This document shows positions 1 to 5,524 of a stretch of DNA of 7,631 bases, in pieces. Location of the stretch: assembly GCA_030039655.1 (NCBI GenBank), contig JASHVC010000050.1, positions 1-7,631 on the forward strand, given 5' to 3'. Position 1 is the first letter of the stretch. Each line of letters opens with the position of its first letter. The notes beneath the pieces are model-generated. The model worked only from the letters and a program-made list of their open reading frames with translations. It was not told the origin of the DNA and did no database searches. The translations under genes and the position numbers were made by a program. The stretch is from Xanthobacteraceae bacterium (GTDB lineage: Bacteria > Pseudomonadota > Alphaproteobacteria > Rhizobiales > Xanthobacteraceae).

Positions 1-15
1 CTAACCGGGGACAAA

Positions 16-1041
16 ATGCAGACAGCGCAACGGCGAAGTAGCTGCGTGATCAGGCGGCTCGGCGTGCTGTTGTTCGGCGCTGGGCTCAGCGTCATCGCGC
101 CGCTGACGTGTGGCGCGCAGGAAGGCGCTATGGCGCTGCGCCTCGGCTTCAACGCCAATTCCGCGCGCAACATGGCGGAGATTCCCAACATCGTGGCGCA
201 GCGCAAAGGCTTCTTCGCCCGCGAAGGTTTGTCGGTCACCATGGTGCCGCTGAAGGGCACAACCCATATGGTGGCCGCCCTCGACAGTGGCGACGTCGAC
301 GCGACAGGGACCGCCACGCCCTACATGATCGAGGCTGCGCTCAAGGGCTCCGATGCGGTGGCGGTGATTGGCGGCGTCGCCAACACCATCTACAGCCTCA
401 TCGCCAAACCGGAAATTCGCGCCGTCGCCGACCTGAATGGCAAGCTTGTCGCCATATCGGCACCGCCAGACACGATCACGCTGTCGACCCGGATGTTGCT
501 CGCCAAAGGCGGTCTCAAAGACGGCGATTACCGCACCAAAGAGATCATCGGCAGCGGTCAACGGGCCGAATGTCTCGCGAGCGGCACGTGCGACGCCGTT
601 CCGCTTGGTCAGCCCGAGGACATCGTCTTTATGCGCAGGGGCTTCCGTAAGCTTGGCGACTCTGTCGAAGTGCTGCCCAGTCTGCAGTTCAACGTCATCG
701 CCGCGCGCCGCTCGTGGGCAATCGCGCACAAGGCCGCGGTGGTGGCGCTGGCGCGCGCCTTCGGCGACACGTTTCGTTATCTGCGCGATCCGGCCGCGCG
801 CGACGATGTGCTGAAAACCATCGCCGAGGCGACGGGCACGAGCGAGGAGGTCGCGCGTGCCGTGCTAGCGCTTTACTTCGAGCCAGACCGCGGCGTCATG
901 CCCAAGCAGGCCGAGATCAACATGGCGGGGTTGGCCAAAGTGATTGCGCTCTTGGGCACGGCCGGCGAGATTGGCCAGCCACTCCCGGAACCGCAGCGCT
1001 TCGTGGACCTGCAATTTCTGCAGGCTGCCGGCCTGCAATAG
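16..1041 (+). CDS. ABC transporter substrate-binding protein, NMT1/SsuA/TauA-like
   Basis: This 341-aa protein is a predicted periplasmic solute-binding component of an ABC importer. The N-terminus has arginines followed by a hydrophobic stretch (about residues 14-32) and a likely signal-peptidase I site after CGA near residue 34; there is no convincing lipobox. The mature part begins LRLGFNANSARN and continues with the pattern of NMT1/SsuA/TauA proteins: an IVAQRKGFFAREGL segment (about 59-72), a GDVDATG segment (about 92-98), and an ADLNGKLVAIS segment (about 138-148). Family members bind sulfonates, nitrate-like ions or pyrimidine precursors, and the ligand here cannot be read from sequence. 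The ATG at 16 follows a weak GGGGA motif at 7-11. No permease or ATPase gene lies downstream, so partners may be left of the window or elsewhere. A 7-bp hairpin overlaps its end. Confidence 0.85.
   Translation: MQTAQRRSSCVIRRLGVLLFGAGLSVIAPLTCGAQEGAMALRLGFNANSARNMAEIPNIVAQRKGFFAREGLSVTMVPLKGTTHMVAALDSGDVDATGTATPYMIEAALKGSDAVAVIGGVANTIYSLIAKPEIRAVADLNGKLVAISAPPDTITLSTRMLLAKGGLKDGDYRTKEIIGSGQRAECLASGTCDAVPLGQPEDIVFMRRGFRKLGDSVEVLPSLQFNVIAARRSWAIAHKAAVVALARAFGDTFRYLRDPAARDDVLKTIAEATGTSEEVARAVLALYFEPDRGVMPKQAEINMAGLAKVIALLGTAGEIGQPLPEPQRFVDLQFLQAAGLQ
1019..1037 (+). terminator. Hairpin at the 3' end of the substrate-binding protein gene
   Basis: A perfect 7-bp inverted repeat, TGCAGGC and GCCTGCA, encloses a 5-nt loop and sits directly before the stop codon at 1039-1041. 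No T tract follows, so it is not a canonical intrinsic terminator. It may instead protect the 3' end of the mRNA or pause transcription. Because it is coding sequence it could also be chance. Confidence 0.3.
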
Positions 1042-1094
1042 GGCTGTGCGACCCCGCAGCGATTGCTTTCTGCGCGGCAAAGCCTTAAGGGCTA

Positions 1095-1114
1095 TTTCAA
1101 ACACTGGTTTGAAA
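1095..1114. promoter_or_regulatory. Palindromic TetR operator, upstream copy
   Basis: This is a perfect inverted repeat with 8-bp arms, TTTCAAAC (1095-1102) and GTTTGAAA (1107-1114), around the 4-bp centre ACTG. It ends 11 bp before the ATG of the TetR-family gene. Size and placement fit a TetR-dimer operator used for autorepression. A copy with 17 of 20 identical positions lies at 1831-1850, before the next gene, which makes chance unlikely. That the neighbouring regulator binds it is inferred. Confidence 0.72.
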
Positions 1115-1125
1115 AAGGGGCGGTG

Positions 1126-1746
1126 ATGACTCGACCTTCCGAGGTCACGCGCGATCGAATCATGAAAGCGGCCGAGCGGCTGTTCGCGGAACGCGGCTAT
1201 GACGGCACCAGCATCCGCGCCATCGTCGCCCGGGCGCGGGTCAATCAGGCCGCCATCAATTACCACTTCGACGGCAAGGACGGCCTGTACCGCGAAGTGC
1301 TGCGCGCGGCATTTCGCGGAATGACCGAGAATCAGATGAGCCATGCGGCGGAAGTGAGTTCCCTGTCACGCGAACAGGCGCTGAGCGAGTTCATCCGCCG
1401 CCAGCTTCATCCGCTTTTGGCGCGCGACGAGGCGGCCCGGCACATGCGTATTTTCAATTGGGAAACGGTGCGTCCGACCCCGGTTTTCCGAAAATTGCTC
1501 AGTGAAGAGGCCACCCCGTTCATGGGGATGGCCACCGACCTGATCCGCCGATTCTTGCCTGAAGCGGACCATCGCTCCCTGATGGTGGCCGCGATCTGGC
1601 TCCTCGGCCAGTGCAGCGTTTTTGTTCGTAACCGGGAGCAACTGTCTGGCCCGCCAGTGGAATTGACGTTTGACGAGCCCTCGGTGGATTGGCTGGCACA
1701 GCTCATCAGCCGCTGGTCGATCGGCGGCCTGTCGCACCAAAACTAA
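1126..1746 (+). CDS. TetR/AcrR family transcriptional repressor (CerR-like C-terminal domain)
   Basis: This is a 206-aa DNA-binding repressor. Residues 8-55 form the TetR helix-turn-helix domain: TRDRIMKAAERLFAERGYDG leads into TSIRAIVARARV and then the recognition-helix hallmark INYHFDGKDGLY. The rest is the ligand and dimer domain. Its pattern (QLHPLL, a TPVFRKLLSEEATPF segment, a LGQCSVFVRNRE segment, and WLAQLISRWSIGGL at the end) resembles the CerR/DUF1956 type; I am less sure of that subtype than of TetR. I chose ATG 1126 because GGGG at 1117-1120 precedes it by 5 nt and the TetR domain starts at once. An in-frame TTG at 1063 would put the operator inside the gene. It probably represses itself through the palindrome at 1095-1114 and the next gene through 1831-1850. 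The inducer is unknown. Confidence 0.88.
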   Translation: MTRPSEVTRDRIMKAAERLFAERGYDGTSIRAIVARARVNQAAINYHFDGKDGLYREVLRAAFRGMTENQMSHAAEVSSLSREQALSEFIRRQLHPLLARDEAARHMRIFNWETVRPTPVFRKLLSEEATPFMGMATDLIRRFLPEADHRSLMVAAIWLLGQCSVFVRNREQLSGPPVELTFDEPSVDWLAQLISRWSIGGLSHQN

Positions 1747-1758
1747 ATAGCAACACCC

Positions 1759-1782
1759 GCGGAAAATCCCGAGGATTGCCGC
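1759..1782 (+). terminator. Weak hairpin after the TetR gene
   Basis: GCGG (1759-1762) and CCGC (1779-1782) form the base. An inner AATCC/GGATT stem surrounds the CGA loop, with a small internal mismatch. An A5T3 run and then TTTT (1794-1797) follow, so this is only a rough match to an intrinsic terminator. It lies 13 nt past the stop codon and may partly separate the regulator from the gene at 1874. Confidence 0.3.
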
Positions 1783-1802
1783 AAAAATTTCGCTTTTCCG
1801 GC

Positions 1803-1831
1803 TAGACACGGCCCATAACACCTGTTTGAAT
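1803..1831 (+). promoter_or_regulatory. Candidate sigma-70-type promoter for the gene at 1874
   Basis: TAGACA (1803-1808) matches five of six -35 positions. Seventeen bases later TTGAAT (1826-1831) matches four of six -10 positions. The -10 box overlaps the cluster of TTTGAA half-sites at 1824-1850, so a bound repressor would cover the promoter and start site. This is a consensus match only. Confidence 0.35.
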
Positions 1832-1850
1832 TTCAATCAGTCGTTTGAAA
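1824..1850. promoter_or_regulatory. Second TetR-type operator with an extra half-site
   Basis: Positions 1831-1850 match the operator at 1095-1114 at 17 of 20 positions, with TTTCAA on the left and GTTTGAAA on the right. A further half-site, GTTTGAAT at 1824-1831, abuts it and creates the small perfect palindrome TTGAA-T-TTCAA at 1826-1836. The block lies 24 bp before the ATG at 1874 and overlaps the candidate -10 box. It implies that the TetR protein controls the next gene, possibly with more than one dimer bound. Confidence 0.65.
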
Positions 1851-1873
1851 AATGGTTGCGGAGGGTTCGAGCC

Positions 1874-2557
1874 ATGCTGCGGAGCGAAGTTAGGCCGAGG
1901 ACAGCGATGGTGGCGCAGCATGCGCCGCTCCTCGTTCGTCTCCTCGGCAAGTTCGTTCTTGAGGTGCTGCCGGCGGCCCTGGCGAGCGTCATCGGTGGCA
2001 TGCTGCTGGCCCACTACCAACTTGGGCATCCCGCCGCGTCAGTTCTAGCAGTGCAACCGCAGGCCCCGGCATCTGCAGAAATGGTGCGGCTGGTGCGCGA
2101 AGAGCACGCCATGATCCGCGATTTCCTCTTGGCGCAGAACGCAGCTGAGAAGAGCCGGGATGTCGCTGCCGACGCGGCCGGCGCCCGCGCCGAATCAGAC
2201 GCCGCTGAGCTAGCGGCCGCGGCCCTGCGCCGCACGGCCTCAACTCCGGCTAAGCCAGCCTCCCTGCCGCTTCCGCGTCCAAGAGCAAGCGTGGTCGCCG
2301 CCACAACGGAGGTCGCGCCGCAAGGGCCCCTGGTCATCGCCCAGCCGATCGAAATTGTGGCTCCGCCAACCAGTCCGTTCGCGCCGCCGGCGCCAATCGC
2401 GGCGCCTCCGCCGGTGGTCGCCAGTGGCCAGCCGTCCCTGGCTGCAACCACCCTCGCTATTCCGGGCCACGTGGTTGGAGCAGCGCTGCATGCCGTCTCC
2501 GTGATCGGCGGCATTCCATCCTGGATCGGCAATCGCCTCGGCAATACGCCGTCGTGA
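1874..2557 (+). CDS. Membrane-anchored Ala/Pro-rich protein of unknown function
   Basis: This 227-aa protein belongs to no family I recognise. A short basic N-terminus (MLRSEVRPR) precedes one predicted membrane span at about residues 27-46 (FVLEVLPAALASVIGGMLLA). An Ala-rich, charged, probably helical segment follows at about 68-125 (EMVRLVREEHAMIRDFLLAQ and beyond). Then comes a Pro/Ala linker with many APP and PPP runs, and a more hydrophobic C-terminus (IPGHVVGAALHAVSVIGGIP). A basic N-terminus before the span suggests the C-terminal part is periplasmic. ATG 1874 is chosen because GGAGGG at 1860-1865 precedes it by 8 nt. The longer TTG start at 1826 would place the operator inside the gene. 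Sharing an operator with the upstream TetR gene makes it that regulator's likely target. Confidence 0.75.
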   Translation: MLRSEVRPRTAMVAQHAPLLVRLLGKFVLEVLPAALASVIGGMLLAHYQLGHPAASVLAVQPQAPASAEMVRLVREEHAMIRDFLLAQNAAEKSRDVAADAAGARAESDAAELAAAALRRTASTPAKPASLPLPRPRASVVAATTEVAPQGPLVIAQPIEIVAPPTSPFAPPAPIAAPPPVVASGQPSLAATTLAIPGHVVGAALHAVSVIGGIPSWIGNRLGNTPS

Positions 2558-2575
2558 GCGGACGTTTCGTCCGCT
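2557..2575. terminator. Hairpin shared by convergent genes
   Basis: The perfect 8-bp inverted repeat AGCGGACG (2557-2564) and CGTCCGCT (2568-2575) encloses TTT. It starts on the last base of the stop codon of the gene at 1874 and lies 17 bp from the stop of the convergent DUF1993 gene. Placement suits a bidirectional terminator, although no strong T tract flanks either side. Confidence 0.5.
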
Positions 2576-2591
2576 ACGACAGTTTAGTCCG

Positions 2592-3110
2592 TTACAGCGA
2601 TACGGGCGTTCCCATGAAATCGCGCTTGCCGAGCTCCACGCCGCACTGGCGCAGGATGTCGTAGGCCGTGGTGCAGTGGAAATAGAAATTCGGCAGTGCG
2701 TTGTTCAGCAGTAGGGATTGGCCGGTGAAGTCGCGCGACGCGCCGCTCGGAAACGTGATCTTGATCGGCTTTTCCTCGCTGCCGTCGATCTGCGCCGGCT
2801 TGAAATCTTTGACAAATGCGATCGCCTTATCGAGACGTTGCTTGAGTTCCGCAAAGCTCGCTTCGGCATTGCCGAGTGCGGGCGGTTCCGCTCCCGCGAG
2901 TCGCGCCGTGGTGTTGACGGCGTGATCGGTTGCCGCGCGTACCTGGCGGGCCAGCGGAAACATGTCGGGAAACAGCCTCGCACTTAGCAGCGCGGATGGC
3001 TCTATCTTTTTGGCCTCGCAATGCGCGGCGGCCTTATCGAGCACGGCGGAGAGGCTCGTGAGAAATTGCACGAAGATCGGAACGGAGATTTTGTACATCG
3101 AAACAGTCAT
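2592..3110 (-). CDS. DUF1993 family protein
   Basis: This 172-aa cytoplasmic protein has the complete DUF1993 pattern, a family of four-helix proteins related to the DinB/YfiT-like fold and without an assigned reaction. The sequence shows SMYKISVPIFVQFLTSLSAV at residues 4-23, the hallmark ARLFPDMFPLARQV at 44-57, an ARLAGAEPP segment in the middle, and the C-terminal signature LPNFYFHCTTAYDILRQCGV from 139, followed by ELGKRDFMG. Length is normal for the family. The ATG at 3110 is preceded on its strand by AAGG (3117-3120) at 6-nt spacing, which favours it over the internal Met5. It converges on the gene at 1874 and is divergent from the gene at 3384. I infer no specific role. Confidence 0.9.
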   Translation of the reverse strand: MTVSMYKISVPIFVQFLTSLSAVLDKAAAHCEAKKIEPSALLSARLFPDMFPLARQVRAATDHAVNTTARLAGAEPPALGNAEASFAELKQRLDKAIAFVKDFKPAQIDGSEEKPIKITFPSGASRDFTGQSLLLNNALPNFYFHCTTAYDILRQCGVELGKRDFMGTPVSL

Positions 3111-3383
3111 GGAACACCTTCGTGTGTTGTTGCGGCTACTTGACGCTGCTTTGGGCGCCCTCAGTGCGTCACGCCGGCAGGAGGCATGGAAAAACGAGCG
3201 ATTCTACCTATTGATGCGAATGCCTTTACGCTGCGCACCTGAAGCGCAAACGAGCAACGTACATGGTGGTAATGTGTGCGCCTCGTGACAATCCCCGACA
3301 CAAGATCGCCACCATACGCTGTTCGACTTGGCGGCGCAGAAGGACAACCATCCCGGCTGTTCACAGCAATGAGGAGCCCTTCG

Positions 3384-3803
3384 ATGTGCGACTATAGTTT
3401 GCACCATGTTGCCAGTCGACCCGCCAAAGTCGGAGACAAGCTGGTAAGCACGAAGTTCATCAATACGCCGACCGGCGGTTTCTCTGCACTCGATAACCCA
3501 AATGTCGCGGTATGCCTGCTCCCGGGCACCGAGATTGCGTTCGAACAGGATGTCGAATGCGAAGCCGCGCTCGGCATTCTGCCAAGCCGCAAAATCGGTC
3601 AGCGCGTGGCGCGTTTCCGTCAGGTCAACCTGGATCAGCCCTGCGTCCATCACGACGCGCTGGAATTTCCCGACGGCAAGGTCGTTCTGGTGACCCGGCT
3701 GCGCGCGGGCCAGCATGCGACGGTGCTGCAAATGCCTGCCAATGCGCGCACCGCCGAAATCGCGGCTGAAGTGGGCCGCGTGCGCCCGGTCCCCGTCGAG
3801 TAA
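3384..3803 (+). CDS. Conserved hypothetical protein, 139 aa
   Basis: The product begins MCDYSLHHVASRPAKVGDKL and contains AVCLLPGTEIAFEQDVEC, a LPSRKIGQRVARFRQVN segment, and HHDALEFPDGKVVLVTRL. It has no signal peptide or membrane span and looks like a compact, mostly beta, soluble protein. I recall near-identical proteins in Bradyrhizobium relatives but know no function or domain name for them. His, Cys, Asp and Glu residues (Cys2, the HH pair near 8, Cys near 58, HH near 93) could bind metal, which is speculation. ATG 3384 is clear because GAGGAG (3371-3376) precedes it by 7 nt and the conserved-looking sequence starts there. It stands alone between intergenic stretches of 273 and 348 bp. 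Confidence 0.82.
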   Translation: MCDYSLHHVASRPAKVGDKLVSTKFINTPTGGFSALDNPNVAVCLLPGTEIAFEQDVECEAALGILPSRKIGQRVARFRQVNLDQPCVHHDALEFPDGKVVLVTRLRAGQHATVLQMPANARTAEIAAEVGRVRPVPVE

Positions 3804-4151
3804 GGCGTTACCGTCCCGGCCCATCCGCCGGTAGAGAAGGCAGACAGCGTCCAGCGCCTGCAGGAGCGGCGCGTCCCTCGCTAAGGTCCTGCAGGCGATA
3901 ATTCGCCCGCCGAGAGGTATTTCGGCAGCCATCGCGGGCGATGGGGGAGTCTGATGCCGATCGGCAACAGCGCCCAAATTAACATTTTTGGCGCCTTGCA
4001 GCTTTTGCGTATCATAGATAATTCATTGTCTTGGCATAGCTTGTGACCAAACAGGAACAGGCTTGGCCAAGGCCGAGTTTGTAAGTTGGGCCAACCAGCG
4101 GCTGTTGCGTAATAGAGTGCAGGCTGCGTTCGTTGTGCCTGGGAGGTTGTG
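3804..4151. other. 348-bp intergenic region with inverted repeats
   Basis: I see no convincing gene here. The left half is GC-rich and holds a weak TACCG/CGGTA hairpin (3809-3833) just after the upstream stop, a large inverted repeat (3855-3897) and the palindrome CCATCGC-GG-GCGATGG (3929-3944). From about 3976 the sequence becomes AT-rich, with TTGCAG at 3996-4001 and GATAAT at 4017-4022. These look promoter-like, but their spacing is only 15 bp and the distance to the next start would be about 130 bp. Confidence 0.5.
3855..3897. repeat. Perfect 11-bp inverted repeat with 21-nt spacer
   Basis: CGCCTGCAGGA (3855-3865) is the exact reverse complement of TCCTGCAGGCG (3887-3897). Each arm contains the self-complementary 8-mer CCTGCAGG. 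The left arm can continue as GCG paired to CGC at 3879-3881, giving a long imperfect hairpin. It begins 51 bp past the stop of the 139-aa protein gene. It could be a 3' stabilising or terminating structure or a two-site protein target. No T tract follows. Confidence 0.55.
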
Positions 4152-4751
4152 ATGCGTTCCTCCGGAAACTTTCATCCGGATTGGGGATATCTTGCTCCCG
4201 CGCCGAGCTTCATGCGCACAGCGCGCATCGTCTTGGTGGCGACGGCAATAGGCGCCACCGCGGGCGCTGCCGTGATGATCTCTTTGGTCCCACATCCTGC
4301 AACCGACTCCGCTAATACGCCGATCGCGGCTCATGCGCTCGTGACCAGCGTGCCGGTCGTGGCGGAAGCGCCCGCTCCTGCGCCGGTGGACGAGCCTGTG
4401 GCCGCTCAGGCGTCGGCAGCGCCGCAGATGCAGGCGGCCACCCCGCCGGTCAGCGCCGCAGCGGGCAAGCCGAACACGATTGCGTCGGCCCCGCCGCAAA
4501 CCCCAGGGAGTGTTGCGACTCTCGCGGGGCCGCAGTCCGCAAGTGCGACTCCCGTCGAGGCCGACGCTCAGCCCGCTGCAAGTCCGGGCGAAGCAGTCGC
4601 GGAGCCGCCAACTCCGAAGCAAACTAAAAAGCACCGGACGGCGGGGTACGACCCAACTCGGCCGCCTTCAAAGAAGTGGCCGACTAGGCGCCCATTTGAT
4701 CCGCTGTTTCATCTTTTCAGCTCCAGCGGCGGTCCGCGCGACTCATTCTAG
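4152..4751 (+). CDS. Single-span Ala/Pro-rich hypothetical protein
   Basis: This 199-aa product matches no named family that I know. The N-terminus MRSSGNFHPDWGYLAPAPSF is followed by R22-R25 and one predicted membrane span at about 26-46 (IVLVATAIGATAGAAVMISLV). About 100 residues of low-complexity Ala/Pro/Val/Gln sequence come next. The C-terminus is basic (KQTKKHRTAGYDPTRPPSKK) and ends in an aromatic PFDPLFHLF segment. The non-random N-terminus suggests a real, conserved anchor; the middle is probably a disordered linker. ATG 4152 lies 5 nt after GGGAGG (4141-4146), which favours it over the adjacent GTG at 4149. Architecture is similar to the protein at 1874, without clear sequence similarity. 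Confidence 0.75.
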   Translation: MRSSGNFHPDWGYLAPAPSFMRTARIVLVATAIGATAGAAVMISLVPHPATDSANTPIAAHALVTSVPVVAEAPAPAPVDEPVAAQASAAPQMQAATPPVSAAAGKPNTIASAPPQTPGSVATLAGPQSASATPVEADAQPAASPGEAVAEPPTPKQTKKHRTAGYDPTRPPSKKWPTRRPFDPLFHLFSSSGGPRDSF

Positions 4752-4781
4752 GTCGCGGTCTTCTCCTTCACTGATATTGAA

Positions 4782-4823
4782 CGGACAGCGAAGTCCGCGC
4801 GTCGCTGAAGCTCGGCGCGACGC
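4782..4823. terminator. Two small hairpins after the gene at 4152
   Basis: CGGAC (4782-4786) pairs with GTCCG (4793-4797), and GCGTCGC (4799-4805) pairs with GCGACGC (4817-4823). They lie 30-70 bp beyond the stop codon and about 100 bp beyond the end of the convergent gene. No T tract is present, so a terminator role is only suggested by position. Confidence 0.25.
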
Positions 4824-4855
4824 AAGGTGTTCGATTTAGAAGCGCTAGCGCGCCC

Positions 4856-4879
4856 ATGCAAACAAACAAATATTTGCAT
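4856..4879. repeat. AT-rich inverted repeat
   Basis: ATGCAAA (4856-4862) and TTTGCAT (4873-4879) form a perfect 7-bp inverted repeat around a 10-nt A-rich loop containing CAAACAAA. It lies 41 bp beyond the restored stop of the minus-strand gene at 4920 and stands out in GC-rich surroundings. A role in ending transcription of that gene is possible but not supported by a T tract. Confidence 0.3.
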
Positions 4880-4919
4880 CTTTGCCGCGCGGTCCGGCGG
4901 TCGCGTAAGGGCAAATGCG

Positions 4920-5152
4920 CTAGGGACAGAGATTTTGCGCGCGGGCGTTATCGAGCGCGATCGAGGCCGCTGACCAATCAGGCAAGTTGATTGCGATCTT
5001 TCTCCAGGTGCCGCCCCAAGGATTGTCGCTGCTGTCCACCAGATCTCACAGCGCCCACTGCCGAACTGGACCACGGCAAAATCGGCGCGCGCCGGCGTGG
5101 CGGCGGTAAGCCCAAGGACGAACAGGCCGATCACACAAACCAAACATTTCAT
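4920..5152 (-). pseudogene. Small secreted protein gene disrupted by a one-base deletion
   Basis: The reading frame starts at the ATG at 5152, with GGAG at 5159-5162 (6-nt spacing). It encodes a clear signal peptide, MKCLVCVIGLFVLGLTAATP, then ARA and mature sequence DFAVVQFGSGRCEIWW. After codon 39 this frame becomes Arg-rich and non-protein-like and runs on to 4748. In the alternative frame, entered by counting base 5036 twice, the sequence reads DSSDNPWGGTWRKIAINLPD, then WSAASIALDNARAQNLCP and a TAG at 4920-4922. Adding one G to the GG of codon 39 therefore restores a coherent 77-aa secreted protein. I recall similar small secreted proteins with an FAVVQF start and an IWWDS segment in rhizobial relatives; their function is unknown to me. 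It is either a recent pseudogene or a sequencing error. Confidence 0.72.
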
Positions 5153-5201
5153 CGTCAGCTCCGGTTGTGCCTCACCAAAAACTTTCGGATATTGCGCACC
5201 C

Positions 5202-5237
5202 GAACGTCAGGCAAACCCCGACCGACCGTTGACGTTC
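5202..5237. promoter_or_regulatory. Inverted repeat upstream of the tautomerase gene
   Basis: GAACGTCA (5202-5209) and TGACGTTC (5230-5237) are perfect 8-bp inverted arms separated by 20 nt. They lie between the divergent genes at 5152 and 5276, 26 bp before the tautomerase Shine-Dalgarno sequence. The right arm overlaps TTGACG (5229-5234), a good -35-like hexamer, but I find no -10 box at a usable distance. This may be an operator or a leader hairpin. Confidence 0.4.
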
Positions 5238-5275
5238 CCAACGCTGGACCGGTTCCATTAACGAGGAGGACAGAT

Positions 5276-5470
5276 ATGCCGGAAGTCGTCGTCTACATGC
5301 TGGAAGGCCGCTCGCTCGAGCAGAAGCGCGGGCTCATCAAGGACATCACCGCCGCCGTGGTTAAGAACGCGGGAACGACAGCCGAGCAGGTGACCGTGTC
5401 GCTGGTCGAGACAGCGAAGACCGCCAAGGGCAAGGGCGGCGTGCTGTTCAGCGAGATGCCTTCGCGCTAG
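5276..5470 (+). CDS. 4-oxalocrotonate tautomerase family protein
   Basis: This 64-aa protein belongs to the small tautomerase superfamily, whose subunits assemble as hexamers and use an N-terminal proline as a general base for keto-enol tautomerisation. Met is followed directly by Pro (mature Pro1), and the first strand reads PEVVVYMLEGRSLEQKRGLI, with the conserved EGR giving Arg11. The length and the C-terminal GKGGVL turn also match. Ungapped alignment to the classical xylH enzyme puts Thr at position 39 and Lys at position 50, where that enzyme has catalytic Arg39 and Phe50, so substrate or activity probably differs. ATG 5276 follows AGGAGG (5264-5269) at 6 nt. No aromatic-degradation genes are adjacent, so a meta-cleavage role is not supported. 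Confidence 0.9.
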   Translation: MPEVVVYMLEGRSLEQKRGLIKDITAAVVKNAGTTAEQVTVSLVETAKTAKGKGGVLFSEMPSR

Positions 5471-5524
5471 CGAATCGCGACCAGACCTCAATCCTTCCTC
5501 GATCGACCGACAGCGAACGCGGCT

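Noticed and set aside
1063..1125. N-terminal extension of the TetR protein from TTG 1063
   Set aside because: It would place the operator palindrome inside the coding region, has no ribosome site, and is not part of the TetR domain. ATG 1126 has a GGGG motif at 5 nt.
1826..1873. N-terminal extension of the membrane protein from TTG 1826
   Set aside because: It overlaps the second operator and the candidate -10 box. ATG 1874 has GGAGGG at 8 nt.
2014..2544. Minus-strand 176-aa frame opposite the Ala/Pro-rich gene
   Set aside because: GC-rich Ala/Pro coding sequence commonly leaves its complement open. There is no ribosome site, and the product is low-complexity Ala/Gly/Thr/Ser.
3204..3977. 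Long minus-strand frame opposite the 139-aa protein gene
   Set aside because: Most of it is antisense to a gene with a strong Shine-Dalgarno sequence and ordered product. Its TTG start has no ribosome site. The part outside the overlap (3804-3977) reads passably like protein but has no independent start or stop.
4030..4048. Sigma-54-like TTGGCA-TTGT motif
   Set aside because: The spacing between the GG and GC elements is wrong (three bases between TGGCAT and TTG instead of five), and the final C is missing.
4748..5152. Intact 134-aa secreted protein on the minus strand
   Set aside because: After codon 39 the sequence becomes Arg/Ser-rich, whereas the neighbouring frame gives a coherent end and stop. 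A one-base deletion explains this better.
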